A stretch of 64,000 bases of DNA from Primulina eburnea (taxonomy: Eukaryota; Streptophyta; Magnoliopsida; Lamiales; Gesneriaceae): the NCBI RefSeq assembly GCF_022965805.1, contig NC_133103.1, positions 50,604,386 through 50,668,385 on the forward strand, in the 5' to 3' direction. The stretch's first letter is position 1. Each line of letters starts with the position of its first letter. The notes below the pieces were generated by a model that was given only the letters and a program-made list of their open reading frames with translations, did no database searches and was not told the origin of the DNA. Of this stretch, positions 34,680-47,512 are shown piece by piece. The translations under genes were made by a program, and so were the position numbers.

Positions 34680-37600
34680 AGAGATCTTATTATTTTTTAC
34701 TTGATTAAATGTAACCAATATCAATATATTTATTCTTCTCAAGTTCTTGGGTGAATGCAAAGAACTTAGGGGGAATATGGTTAGTTATGTCACTTTAAAA
34801 TGTATCTCTCTTTCATTTGAGTAACACATGCAGTATTATCTTCATATAGTATAACATGCTTCTTGTCGAATGATAATCCGCATGAGATTTAGATATGTTT
34901 GGTCATTGATTTTAGCCACACACATTCACGGCTTGCTTCATGTAGCGCAATAATCTCGGCGTGATTTGATGAAGTTGTTATAAGTGTTTGCTTCTGTTAA
35001 CGCCAAGAAATTTCAGTCCGGTTTGGGAACAAATATTCCACATTTTTGTTCAATTTGCAAACACAGACAATACTTTGTTTTTCCAAGGTCCTTCATTTCA
35101 AATTTTTCCTTCAAGTACGACACAACTTCTTGAATTTCTTTATCGTTTCAATAATGTTTAAATCAATATATACAACAATAATTACGCATCTGAATTGTTT
35201 ACATATATCTTTTTCATTAAGTGTTCGCTTAGCCAATTATACCATATTCGGCCGGATTGCTTTAACTCATATAAAATTTCACAGAATAACATTCTTTGGG
35301 TTTTGAACTTTGTGCTTCAGGCTTCTTAAATCCTTCAGAAATTTTCATATATATTACTATCAAGTGATCCGTATGAGTAAGCTATGACAACATCCATAAG
35401 AAATATTTCTAAATTTTCAGATACCGCCAAACTAATCAAATACCGAAACGTAATTGCATCCATAACAGGAGAATACGTTTCTTCATAATCAATTTCAGGC
35501 CTTTGAGAAAAACTTTGTGCAACAAGTCGAGCTTTATATCTTACTATTTCATTTTTTTTCATTTCGCTTTCGAATAAAGACTCATTTGTACCCAACATGT
35601 TTTACACATTCAGGTGTAAGGACTATAATCCCAAAAACGTTAGATTTATTTAGAGAATCCAATTCAACCTAGATGTCATCTTTCCATTTTATCCAGTCAT
35701 GTAGATTTTTACATTCATCAAAATATTTTGGTTCATGATTTCATTGACATTTATGATGTCAAATGACACATTGTAAGAAAATATCTCGTCAAATTTTTTT
35801 ATATCTTTTCGGATTCATTTTTTCCAGTATTAATATAATTGATAGAGATTTCACGATTCTCATCAGTTTGTGGTTCTGACGGAACATTTTCATCATCATG
35901 TAATTATGTCGGAATATCATTCTCTATTTTGTGATTATCATGTTTCTCTATGCTCATGAATGTCTTCAATTTGTTTCTTTGAAATTTCAATTCGAGCAGG
36001 GGCATTTACAGCATGTATATAAAATTTAGTGACTCCTTTTGTATCTGCAAATGCATCTGACATTTGATTTGCTATTCTTTGTAAGTCCACAATTTGATGT
36101 ACATCTTTTTCACATTGTTTAGTTCTTGGATCCAGATGTAACAATGATGATGTATAACATGTAATTTCCTTTTCGATATGTTTCTTTTCTCCCTCTAACA
36201 TTGGGAAGAATTCCTCATTAAAATGACATTCAGCAAAACGTGCTGTAAACACGTCGCCTGTCTGAGGCTCAAGATATCGAATGATTGATGGGTTATCATA
36301 ACCAATATAAATTCTGATCTTTCTTTGAGGTCCTATTTTTGTTTGTTAAGGCTGTGCAATAGACACATATACCATACATCCAAAAATTCTCAGATGAGAA
36401 ATGTTTGGTTCTTTACCAAAGGTAGGCTGCAATGGGGAGTATTTATGATATGCACTTGGTCTGATGCGAATTGATACAGCAGCATGTAAAATTGCATGTT
36501 CTCATATAGAAACATGGAGTTTTGTTTTCATAATCATTGGTCTAGTAATCAGTTGTATACATTTAATCAATGATTCAGCTAATCTATTTTGTGTATGTAC
36601 ATGAGCAACATGATGCTCAACAGTGATTCTCATTGACATACAATAATCATTGAAAGTCTAGGAAGTAAATTCACCAGCATTATCAAGTCTACTTTTCTTG
36701 ATTGTATGATTGAGAAATTGATTTCACAATTTTATTATTTGAGCAAGTAATCTTGCAAATACTACATTCTGAGTTTATAATAAACATACATGTGACCATC
36801 TGCTGGAGGTATTGATCAATACCATAAGATATCTAAATGGTCCACATGGCAGATGAATTGGCCAACAAATATAACCCTGAATATGTTCAAGAAACATAAG
36901 TGATTCAATTTAGATTTTAGCTGGTGATGGTCATATAATAAGTTTTCCAAGAGAACATGCTTTGTATTGAAACTTATTATTTTGAAAGATCTTCGGGTCT
37001 TTCAGCGGATGAACATGCGTATTTTCTATCATTCTTCGCATCATTGTTGAACCAGGATGTCCTAATCGATCATGCTAATTAATCAGTTTTGAAGAATTAT
37101 CAACTACCATGTTTGATTCAATTGGACTTATATATGTATAATGCAATCAAGTAGGGAGTATTGATAGTTTTTCAACTACATAATTCTTTCATGATATTTA
37201 TGTGGTAAGACACATATATTTCTCATTTCCTTCATTTATTGAGTATCGTACCCATGTGAATATATGTCATTAAAGATCAACAAATTTATGTTCAATTGTG
37301 GTGAATGCAAATCATCATTTATGAAATGTGTTTTACCACAACCTTTTATCAAGTCTACATGGCCTGATATTGTATTCATCATTGTTTTTGTTGGTTTTAG
37401 TTCCAAGAAATATCTTTTATCTCGGAGAATAGTGTGCGTTGTACCACTATCAGGTATGCAAACTTCCATAGGATTAGTTCCTTGTTTAGCTTTTTTCATA
37501 GGAGTTTCCATATCTGAATTATATCAAAATAAATATGCAATGAAAAAAGTTACCGACAATACATATGTAATTTATTGAAAAATATAAGAAATATCATAAT

Positions 37601-38729
37601 TATATAATAAAACAATATATGAGCACATGAAAACATTTCAATTCACCAATATATTGATCATTTTCAGATAAATCTTTCAAAAAATCTACAGCATCAAAAT
37701 GAGTTAAATTACTCAAACGACCACTAAGTTCAGTGATTGGCCTCTTTTCCTTTCCCATTTATCAATTCTTTATAGAGCTTACAAAGGTGCTCTGGGGATC
37801 GACAAATACGAGACCAATGTCCTGGAGTGTCGCATCTAAAATAAGAACTTTCAAATCGTTTTGAGTGATTTTTATTAACACTCATGTTTTCATGATACCT
37901 TTTTAGTGGGTGGTTCGTGACACCCTTTTGAGATAAGTTATAGAAGTAACTATCTCGATTGTTTTCAAAACCATGGCCGCGGCCATGATCAAGACCACTT
38001 TCACGTCCACAACCATGACCACAACCACGACCTCGACCTCGACCTCGACCTTGTTTCAAAATTTATTTTGGTTTCCAGGTTTGAATTCATTTTACTTACA
38101 ACATTTACTTCTGGAAATGATGTTGATCCAATAGGTCGATGCCGATGATTTCTCATGAGCAGCTCATTGTTCTTTTTCACCACAAGAAGACATGCAATAA
38201 GTTCAGAATATCTTGCAAATCCACACATTATATATTGTTATTGTAAAGTTATATTGGATGCGTGAAAAGTGAAAAAATATTTTCTCAATCATTTCTGATT
38301 CTGTAATCTCATGTCCACAAAATTTTAATTGCAAGATTATTCGATACATCGCTGAATTGTATTCATTGACTTTCTTAAAATCTTTGAATCTTAACGTATT
38401 CCAATCATCACGGATAGTCGGAAGTATAACTTCCCTTATATGTTCAAACATTTCTTTTAATCATTTCCATAAAGTCATTTGATGTTTTCAATTAGATATT
38501 CACATTTTAATTATTCGTCAAGATGTCGATGCAAAAATATAATAGCTTTTGCTTTTTCTTGTGATGATGAAATACCATTTTCTTTAATGGTCTCACTTAG
38601 ACCCAATGACTCAAGATGTATTTCTACATATAGAGTACATGTCATACAATTTTTTCTCGTAATGTCGAGCGCAACAAATTTAAGCTTTGTCAAATTTGAC
38701 ATGGTGGTACTATAAAAATAACAATGCAT
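34680..38729 (-). pseudogene. Ty1/copia gag-pol remnant (element II)
   Basis: Minus-strand pieces in the order expected of copia. Gag start (MSNLTKLKFVALDIT, about 38700). Further Gag helices (38203-38451, and 38001-38228 with SELIACLLV). An Arg/Gly-rich stretch and zinc knuckle in 37730-38059, where the first Cys of CX2CX4HX4C is Tyr (YFRCDTPGHWSRIC). Protease DSGTTHT in 37236-37511. Integrase traces across 36000-37200. RT N-half ARLVAQSFSQRPEIDYEETY (35335-35598). RNase H traces (SSNHAEIIALHEASRECVWL, then LYEDNTACVTQMKE) at 34800-34980. Frames are broken repeatedly, so no full protein can be made. Confidence 0.8.
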
Positions 38730-38866
38730 TTTATTAGTTAAGTTATAAATATATTAAAATGACAATACAAAGTAACAGATTAATTATAAGTACAAGCATT
38801 TTTAAAAGTAATGAAAAAACGCGAGGTGGATATTCTCTGATAAATACAAGATTAGTGAGTATAATA

Positions 38867-40477
38867 TGTAATAGCCGAGCCCGGTGTACGGTACGATTTA
38901 AGTTTCATATGTTATTTGGGTTATGTGATTTAGATGATTAGAGTTGTGTTTATGGGCTATAGTATGCTTGGTATTATTGTCTTGAGGTATTAGTTGTTGT
39001 TGGTTGTTCGTTTCAGAGTTTCAGATCGATTTTAGTTGGTTGAGTTTTGATCTTGGCCGTGGCCAGAGTGCACCCGCGCTCTTAGAGGAGTGCTCCCGCG
39101 GTGTACTATTCATGATTATGGAGTTGGGAAGTCGTAGCAGGACCGCACCCGCGGTAGTGCAGGGACCGCACCCGCGGTAATGACCGCACCCGCGGTGCTT
39201 GCAGCGCCGCACCCGCAGTCCCAGTGTTCCAGAATTTTTGTGTTGTGCCGTGAGCTAGGCGCACCCGCGGTGCTTGTGGCAGCGCACCCGCGGTCTAGGT
39301 ATGGGCGAGATTTTAAGTTACTTTTTGGAGTTGTGGGCCATACCTTATCCTTTCCCATTCCTCCATTTTCGATTTTCCTCTCTTCTTGCAAGGGTTTTCT
39401 TCCATTTCTTTTGCTTCCTATCTTCTATTCAAGCGTTTAGTTTGCGTTTCGACTTGAGATCGTGGTTCTCCTTGGTGCTAGGAAGCTAAGGTAAGCTTTT
39501 GGTGCGATTCTTTTAAGGTTTTGAGTTAAGAGTTGACTTGGGTTTGTTGTTCTTGTGGATTTATGGATTATTTAGCTTGGTTTCTTGGATATAGAGTTGA
39601 TAATGGTGTTGTTTATGGATTATTGTTGTAGGTGGTGTACCAAGAGTTAGAATCAAGGTGTTATTGTGGTTTGTAAGTGGAATTTCATCCCTTTGCTCAC
39701 ATGATTATATATGTATGGTGTTTTAATGATTTCAAAGTGTTATTCCCTTCATTTGATCCATAGTTATGTATTGATTCGATTGTATATCTATTGGAGGCAT
39801 TGTATGTCTCATTTATTGAAAAGCGAATACAAGAGAAAAGAAAGAGTTTACAAAGTGATGGTTTAAATGCTATAGAGAGTTCAAATGTTTTATTGGATTG
39901 ATAGAAACATAGTCAGAGAATTGCATGCAATTAGTTGATCAACGCCCATAGGCTTGTATCTCTCAGAGTTACCGGTTTATATCGATTTGGGATACGAGTA
40001 CCACAGTCAGAGATACTATTGATATCAATCCAACCAGAGTAAAGAGAAATACCATCTTATTGCTATGTTATTGCTATGCTATTGCTACAGTATTCATGTT
40101 TCAGAGTTGACTGGTATTTATGATTTCAAAGTCATGTTTTACAGAGTATACTATGTATTATTGCTATGTAAGAGTTCCACTTGCTGAGTTTTCATACTCA
40201 TTTCAGTTATTTTCATGTGATGCAGATAAGAGCGACGGATCAGGACGTTGACTGTGGCCTGGAGTCATATGCATACGAAGATGGAAGGAAGATTATTTTG
40301 TTATCATTTTGGGACATGATCATAAGAATGATATTTTGTATTTTGTTAAATCATTTGAATGATCATGTATTCATTTTGTAAAACATTTTATGAAATGTAT
40401 TTTGAAACTCCTTCCCTATTTTAAAGAAAATTTTAAATTCCGCTGTATATTTTATTGTTTCGGGTCTGGGTGTCACA
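38867..40477 (+). repeat. 5' LTR of gypsy element II
   Basis: 1611 bp, TGTAATAGCC...GGTGTCACA. 39060-39300 contains eight GCACCCGCGGT-type motifs, five of them exact. Confidence 0.95.
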
Positions 40478-40482
40478 TTTAG

Positions 40483-40494
40483 TGGTATCAGAGC
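40483..40494 (+). promoter_or_regulatory. Primer binding site of gypsy element II
   Basis: TGGTATCAGAGC, five bases after the 5' LTR; complementary to initiator-Met tRNA. Confidence 0.9.
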
Positions 40495-40614
40495 GGTGTT
40501 CTTCGGACCAATGCATATGACTTCGTCTACTGTCAACTGTCCGGGTATGTTTTCTTGCATCTATCCATTGTTATATATTGATATGTCTTTTGTGAGCCCA
40601 TTGTAGAGTAGAGG

Positions 40615-42069
40615 ATGCCACCTAAGAGGAAAGCAGTAGAGGGTGAGGATAGTTCTTCCTCGAGAGTTGTCGACGAGTTCGGCAAGTTGCTTAAAGAGCA
40701 GGCCAAAGTTCATAGCGAGCAGATCCAGCAGTTGCTCCGATTGCAAGGAGCAGGTCAGGGCAGAGGTCAAGCGAGAGGGCAAGTTGCTCAGGCTGTTGGC
40801 ACTGATGCCATATTTTCTGCTTTCAAGAGGATGGATCCACCAGAGTTTTCAGGGAGCACCGATCCTTTAGTTGCTGTCGAGTGGGTCAAGGCTTTAGAGG
40901 CGATCTTCGATCATCTCCACTACGAGGACAGAGACCTTATCAGTTGTGCTGTTTTCATGTTGGTTAAAGCTGCTCGCATTTGGTGGAATGCGACCAAAGT
41001 TGGAGTTGATGTCTCGACATTGAAGTGGTCAGAGTTCACAGACCTGTTCTATGACAAGTATTTCCCCGACGCACTTCGAGCGAGGAAGGTTACGGAGTTC
41101 TTGGAGCTTCGACAGGGGAGCTTGAATGTGGACGAGTATATTCTGAAGTTTGAGGAGGGTTGCTTGTTTGCCCCGTATATTGCTTCCAACGACAGAGACA
41201 AAGGCGCTCATTTCATTCGAGGCCTTAGAGCTGAGATTCGTCGAGATATCAATATGTCCAAGGCCGTGACTTTCAAGGAGATCGTGTCCAAGGCTTTGTT
41301 GGCCGAGCAGGACGAGAAGGACATTGCCAGGGAGAGGCAAGCGAGACACCAGGCCATTGCTCAGAGGGGCCAGAGTTCGAGTCAGAGAGGCAGAGATCGA
41401 TTCAAGGGGAAGGGCAAGATGGACTCGAATCCTAGACCACCGATAGTTCCAGTTGCTCCATCTGATCCCGAGAAGCCTTTGTGTCCCAAGTGTGGGAGAC
41501 ATCATAGGGGAGAGTGCAGATTTGACACTCATTCTTGCTATCGTTGTGGCACGGCAGGCCACATTGCCCGAGATTGTCCAAAGGGAGCTAGCCAAGGGAA
41601 GGTGCAGGGTCGTATCTTTACGATGACGAAGGAAGGTATTAATCATGATTCTTCTGTGATCTCTAGTACCATTTTAATTTCAGGCAGAGTAGCTACGACT
41701 TTGATTGATACTGGTGCTACTCATTCTTTTATGTCTGAATTGTTTTTGAGATCTTTGGGTATAGTTCCTTCTGTTATTCCCCTCCAGTTCAATGTTGTTT
41801 TACCTTCAGGAGATGTGTTGTGCCCGACGTCTATTGTGTATGCATGCCCTGTTCGTATTGATGATAGAGAGGTCTTTGCTGATTTGATTGTGATCCCGAT
41901 GGTTGCCTTTGATGTTATTCTTGGCATGGATTGGATATCGACTTATCGTGCAGTGATTGATTGCGTTGCTAAGACGGTGACTTTTGCAGATGATATCAAT
42001 AAGGGAGGTATGCTCGCCAGTGCAGGTACTTCGCTGGTCCTTCCTTTTATTTCATGTCTTGATGACTGA
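40615..42069 (+). pseudogene. gag: Ty3/gypsy gag-protease, frame lost at its 3' end
   Basis: An open frame of 484 aa from ATG 40615. Residues about 60-230 are the retrotransposon Gag capsid-like helices (RMDPPEFSGSTDP through LRAEIRRDINMSK). Two zinc knuckles follow: CPKCGRHHRGEC (CX2CX3HX4C) and CYRCGTAGHIARDC (CX2CX4HX4C). The aspartic protease has its catalytic triad DTG at residues 365-367 and the later GMDWI. The frame terminates at 42069 because of an apparent one-base insertion near 42060; the natural continuation into RT is in the next frame. Gag and protease themselves look intact. Confidence 0.9.
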
Positions 42070-45047
42070 GAGATTGTTGTGTAGAGGTTGCGATGGGTTT
42101 CTTGCTTCTATTGTGGATGTGGATGGTATGGTTAAGTTGAATATTGATGATATTGATGTTGTGAGGGAGTTTGCCGATGTGTTTGAGGATGATGTTCCGG
42201 GTTTGTCGCCGGACAGAGATGTTGAGTTCGTTATTGATTTAGCTCCAGGTACGGTTCCTATTTCTAAGGCTCCGTATAGGATGGCCCCTACCGAGATGAA
42301 GGAGTTGAAGACGCAGTTGCAGGATCTTCTAGACAAAGGTTTCATTCGTCCGAGTTCTTCGCCTTGGGGAGCTCCGGTTCTGTTTGTCAAGAAGAAAGAT
42401 GGGTCGTTGCGGCTGTGTATCGACTACAGAGAGCTCAACAAAGTGACTGTCAAGAACAAGTATCAGTTGCCACGGATTGACGACCTATTTGACCAGCTCC
42501 ATGGTGCTACTGTCTTTTCGAAGATTGATCTTCGGTCTGGCTACTATCAGTTGAAGGTTAGGGAGTCCGATATCCCTAAGACGGCGTTCAGGACCAGGTA
42601 TGGTCACTATGAGTTTCTCGTGATGTCTTTTGGTCTGACCAATGCCCCTTCAGTTTTCATGGATCTGATGAACCGAGTGTTCAAGCTATATCAGGATAGC
42701 TTCGTCATTGTCTTCATCGATGACATCTTGATCTATTCCAAGACCAGAGAGCTTCATGCAGAGCATCTCAGAGTTGTTCTTCAGATGTTGAGGGAGAAGA
42801 GGTTGTTTGCCAAGTTGAAGAAGTGTGAGTTTTGGTTGGATCAGATTTCTTTTCTAGGCCATGTCGTTTCGAAGGATGCTATAGCAGTTGATCCAGTGAA
42901 GATAGAGGCGATTCAGAAGTGGCCTATTCCTACCACTGTCTCAGAGGTACGCAGTTTCTTTGGTTTGGCGGGTTATTATCGTCGTTTCATTTCAGATTTT
43001 TCCAAGATTGCCCTGCCATTGTCCAATCTGACGAGGAAGACTGTGAAGTTCGAGTGGTCCATTGACTGCCAGAGAGCATTTCAGGAGTTGAAGGATAGAT
43101 TGACGACAGCTCATGTTCTTTCATTGCCCAGTGGTTCAGAGGATTTCGTTGTCTATACCGATGCGTCGAAGAAAGGACCTTGGTGCAGTGCTGATGCAGC
43201 GAGGTAAGGTCATTGCTTATGCTTATCGCCAGTTGAAAGATTACGAGAGGAATTATCCGACGCATGATTTGGAGCTAGCAGCTGTGGTTTTCGCCTTGAA
43301 AATTTGGAGACATTACTTGTATGGCGAAAAGTGTGAGATCTTCACAGACCACAAGAGTTTGAAGTATCTGTTTTCCCAGAAAGAGCTCAATATGCGACAG
43401 AGGAGGTGGTTAGAGCTTGTCAAAGACTATGATGTGACGATCAGTTACCACCCAGGGAAGGACGAATGTTGTAGCAGACGCTTTGAGTCGTAAGTCGAGA
43501 TCTTCTTTGAGTTCTTTGATTCAGAGGCCATTGTTGATGGATTTGCAGAGAGAGGAGATTGATTTGGTAGTTCCGGGGACCATTGCTCGCCTTTCAGCGT
43601 TGGTCATTCGGGCTACATTGACGGACAGGATCCGTAGAGAGCAGACTGACGATGTTCAGTTGACAGAGTTGAGAGCTAGAGCAGAGTAGAGAGGCAACTC
43701 AGAGTTTGCGATGAATGGAGAGGGTTTGGTGACTTTCAGATGCCGTATCTGTGTTCCTATTGACGATGATATTCGACGAGACGTCTTGACAGAGGCTCAT
43801 ACCGCGCCATATTCGATTCATCCAGGCAGTACGAAGATGTATCAGGATCTTCGTCGACTTTATTGGTGGCCAGGTATGAAGAAAGATGTTGCTTTGTTCA
43901 TTTCTCAGTGCCTTACTTGTCAGCAGGTGAAGATCGAGCATCAGAGACCTACTGGGACATTGCTATCATTGTCGATTCCTCAGTGGAAGTGGGAGCATAT
44001 TACGATGGATTTCGTGACTGGTCTTCCCAGAGTGCAGAGAGGATATAATTCCATTTGGGTTATCGTTGATCGATTGACCAAGTCAGCGCACTTTCTTCCA
44101 GTCAAGACGACGTACTCCATGAACCAGTATGCCGAGGAATATATTGCAGAGATTGTTAGACTTCATGGTGTGCCTTTGTCGATTGTGTCTGATCGTGACC
44201 CCAGGTTTACTTCAGAGTTTTGGAAGAGTTTGCACAGAGCTTTGGGTTCGCGGTTAGCGTTTAGTACAGCTTATCACCCTCAGAGCGACGGTCAGTCAGA
44301 GAGAGTCATTCAGATTCTAGAGGATATGCTCAGAGATTGTACTATCGATTATCCAGGTAGCTGGGATTCTATGTTGCCTTTGGTTGAGTTCACGTACAAT
44401 AACAGTTACCAGGCGACGATTGGCATGGCACCGTATGAGGCACTTTATGGCAGGAAGTGCAGATCGCCCTTGTTTTGGGATGAGGTTGGTGAGAGGAAGA
44501 TGTTGGGACCAGAGTTGGTCCAACAGACTGCTGATATTGTTGCTGTGATCCGAGAGAGAATGAAGACAGCGCAGTCGAGACAGAAGAGCTATGCAGATGT
44601 TCGTCGTAGGCCTTTGCAGTTCGAGGTTGGCGATCACGTGTTTCTGAAGATAGCACCTCTCAAGGGTGTGATGAGGTTTGGCAAGAAGGGTAAGCTGAGT
44701 CCGAGGTTTATTGGTCCCTTTGAGATCTTGGACAGAGTTGGTGATCGAGCCTACAGATTAGCCCTACCGCCAGATCTTGACAGAGTCCATAATGTTTTTC
44801 ACGTATCGATGCTCAGGAAGTATATTGCGAATCCTTCCCATGTTCTTCACCACGAGCCATTGGACTTGACGCCGAATTTGACGTATAAAGAGATTCCGAT
44901 TCAGATTCTGGATCGCAGAGTTAGAGTTTTGAGGAACAAAGAGATCGGCATTGTTAAAGTCCTTTGGAGGAACATTTGATCGAAGAGGCTACGTGGGAAC
45001 CAGAGGATGAGATGAGAGAGAAGTATCCTGAGTTGTTCGTGCAGTGA
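42064..45047 (+). pseudogene. pol: Ty3/gypsy pol with four frameshifts and one stop
   Basis: Pol continues in pieces. Linker and RT, with FIDDIL near 42714-42731, in 41984-43207. RNase H, starting YTDAS in that frame and continuing in 43113-43493. Linker 43483-43689. Integrase 43711-44979, with HHCC finger (ending CLTCQQ), MDFVTGLP, SDRDPRF, GQSERVIQ and a GPF module. The chromodomain-like tail runs to the TGA at 45045-45047. Apparent lesions: single-base insertions near 42060, 43179 and 43462, an in-frame TAG at 43687-43689, and a single-base deletion near 44970. All catalytic residues are present between lesions. Against LTRs only about 1% apart, this is either fresh decay, a copy mobilised by relatives, or uncorrected sequencing indels. 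Confidence 0.9.
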
Positions 45048-45073
45048 CGTCAATTTCGCGGACGAAATTCCTC

Positions 45074-45087
45074 TAAGGAGGGGAGAA
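45074..45087 (+). promoter_or_regulatory. Polypurine tract of gypsy element II
   Basis: AAGGAGGGGAGAA, directly before the 3' LTR. Confidence 0.85.
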
Positions 45088-46679
45088 TGTAATAGCCGAG
45101 CCTGGTGTACGGTACGATTTAAGTTTCGTATGTTATTTGGGTTATGTGATTTAGATGATTAGAGTTGTGTTTATGGGCTATAGTATGCTTGGTATTATTG
45201 TCTTGAGGTATTAGTTGTTGTTGGTTGTTCGTTTCAGAGTTTCGGATCGATTTTAGTTGGTTGAGTTTTGATCTTGGCCGTGGCCAGAGTGCACCCGCGC
45301 TCTTAGAGGATTGCCCCCGCGGTGTACTATTCATGATTATGGAGTTGGGAAGTCGTAGCAGGACCGCACCCGCGGTAGTGCAGGGACCGCACCCGCGGTG
45401 CTTGCAGCGCCGCACCCGCGGTCCCAGTGTTCCAGAATTTTTGTGTTGTGCCGTGAGCGAGGCGCACCCGCGGTGCTTGTGGCAGCGCACCCGCGGTCTA
45501 GGTATGGGCGAGATTTTAAGTTACTTTTTGGAGTTGTTGGCCATACCTTATCCTTTCCCATTCCTCCATTTTCGATTTTCCTCTCTTCTTGCAAGGGTTT
45601 TCTTCCATTTCTTTTGCTTTCTATCTTCGATTCAAGCGTTTAGTTTGCGTTTCGACTTGAGATCGTGGTTCTCCTTGGTGCTAGGAAGCTAAGGTAAGCT
45701 TTTGGTGCGATTCTTTTAAGGTTTTGAGTTAAGAGTTGACTTGAGTTTGTTGTTCTTGTTGATTTATGGATTATTTAGCTTGGATTCTTGGATATAGAGT
45801 TGATAATGGTGTTGTTTATGGATTATTGTTGTAGGTGGTGTACCAAGAGTTAGAATCAAGGTGTTATTGTGGTTTGTAAGTGGAATTTCATCCCTTTGCT
45901 CACATGATTATATATGTATGGTGTTTTAATGATTTCAAAGTGTTATTCCCTTCATTTGATCCATAGTTATGTATTGATTCGATTGTATATCTATTGGAGG
46001 CATTGTATGTCTCATTTATTGAAAAGGGAATACAAGAGAAAAGAAAGAGTTTACAAAGTGATGGTTTAAATGCTATAGAGAGTTCAAATGTTTTATTGGA
46101 TTGATAGAAACATAGTCAGAGAATTGCATGCAATTAGTTGATCAACGCCCATAGGCTTGTATCTCTCAGAGTTATCGGTTTATATCGATTTGGGATACGA
46201 GTACCACAGTCAGAGATACTATTGATATCAATCCAACCAGAGTAAAGAGAAATACCATCTTATTGCTATGTTATTGCTATGCTATTGCTACAGTATTCAT
46301 GTTTCAGAGTTGATGGTATTTATGATTTCAAAGTCATGTTTTACAGAGTATACTATGTATTATTGCTATGTAAGAGTTCCACTTGCTGAGTTTTCATACT
46401 CATTTCAGTTATTTTCATGTGATGCAGATAAGAGCGACGGATCAGGACGTTGACTGTGGCCTGGAGTCATATGCATACGAAGATGGAAGGAATATTATTT
46501 TGTTATCATTTTGGGACATGATCATAAGAATGATATTTTGTATTTTGTTAAATCATTTGAATGATCATGTATTCATTTTGTAAAACATTTTATGAAATGT
46601 ATTTTGAAACTCCTTCCCTATTTTAAAGAAAATTTTAAATTCCGCTGTATATTTTATTGTTTCGGGTCAGGGTGTCACA
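45088..46679 (+). repeat. 3' LTR of gypsy element II
   Basis: 1592 bp. It has one 18-bp GCACCCGCGGT unit fewer than the 5' LTR, and otherwise about 99% identity. Confidence 0.95.
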
Positions 46680-47244
46680 TAATAACTAAAATAATTATAC
46701 AAAATAACCTTGAAAGAATCATCATCTTCTTTGTCGAAAATTTTGATGAAGAAAATATTTAGGGAGGAAAAGTAAGTTTGAAGTGATTGAATGTGTCATA
46801 TTTATGAGGTAAAAACTAGTCGTTTATGATTGTTACAAAATCTTTAAAAAACAAATGTCTGTATATGTAAATTTTATGTTAATAATATGATGTATATAAT
46901 GTATTCATGTTTACATAATTATGTATATCGCATCACAATATTATAATGAGGTGTCAGAAACCCTTTTTATATAATATTGTGACATTATACAAATATATAT
47001 ATAATTGTTATATAATACAATAAAAATATATAAACGGTGAAATAATCACATCACTTTATTATAATGAGGTGTCATATAATCCTTTTATATTATAACATGA
47101 TATTATATATTAAATATATACACAATAAAAATAAATAAACAGTAACATAAATATTCTTACTTTTGAATATTGTTACCTCTTTCTTGTGTTTTGGAGCTTG
47201 TAAAAATATGGAGAACTGAACCTTCAAGTATCGTGCTGATAACA
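46680..47244 (-). other. Leader segment of copia element II
   Basis: AT-rich, non-coding. On the minus strand the base pairs next to the LTR read TGTTATCAGCACGA (47232-47245), a plausible copia primer binding site. No open frame is credible. Confidence 0.5.
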
Positions 47245-47512
47245 TGTTAAAAGTAAAACTTTATGGTAAAAAATAAAAATATCAAACTCACAAAATATAT
47301 TAAACTACAAACTTTTATAAAATTTTATCCACTCAATTGTATTCTTCTTCACAAATTGAGAGACCTATTTATAGAATTTCTTTGAAATAATCCAAAAATA
47401 AATACATCATTACATACATCATCACACACTGATTTTCAATATTAACAACTCTTATTTTCAACATTCAATAATTTCAACTCTTTATTTTCAACACAACCCT
47501 TTATTTTCAACA
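47245..47512 (-). repeat. 5' LTR of copia element II
   Basis: 268 bp. Minus strand TGTTGAAAATAAAG... to ...CTTTTAACA. Partner of 34165-34434. Confidence 0.7.

Larger units (their letters stand above)
38867..46679 (+). mobile_element. Ty3/gypsy element II (chromovirus, Tekay/Del-like), 7.8 kb
   Basis: A complete plus-strand element with the 5-bp target duplication TAATA (38862-38866 and 46680-46684). LTRs 38867-40477 and 45088-46679 differ by about 17 substitutions (roughly 1.1%) plus an 18-bp and a 1-bp indel, by my own count. Primer binding site, gag-protease, pol and polypurine tract are all in place, but pol carries four frameshifts and one stop. It is inserted in copia element II. Confidence 0.95.
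34165..47512 (-). mobile_element. Decayed Ty1/copia element II, split by gypsy II
   Basis: Related short LTRs at 34165-34434 and 47245-47512 bracket minus-strand copia coding remnants (34680-38729), interrupted at 38866/46680 by a 7.8-kb gypsy element. Without the insert the copia element is about 5.5 kb. The LTRs are visibly more diverged than those of the gypsy elements. No target duplication was found and the left border is approximate. Confidence 0.75.

Noticed and set aside
39021..39489. Frames of 63-155 aa in the gypsy II LTRs (also 45119-45692)
   Set aside because: They overlap the GCACCCGCGGT array on both strands and lie wholly in LTR sequence.
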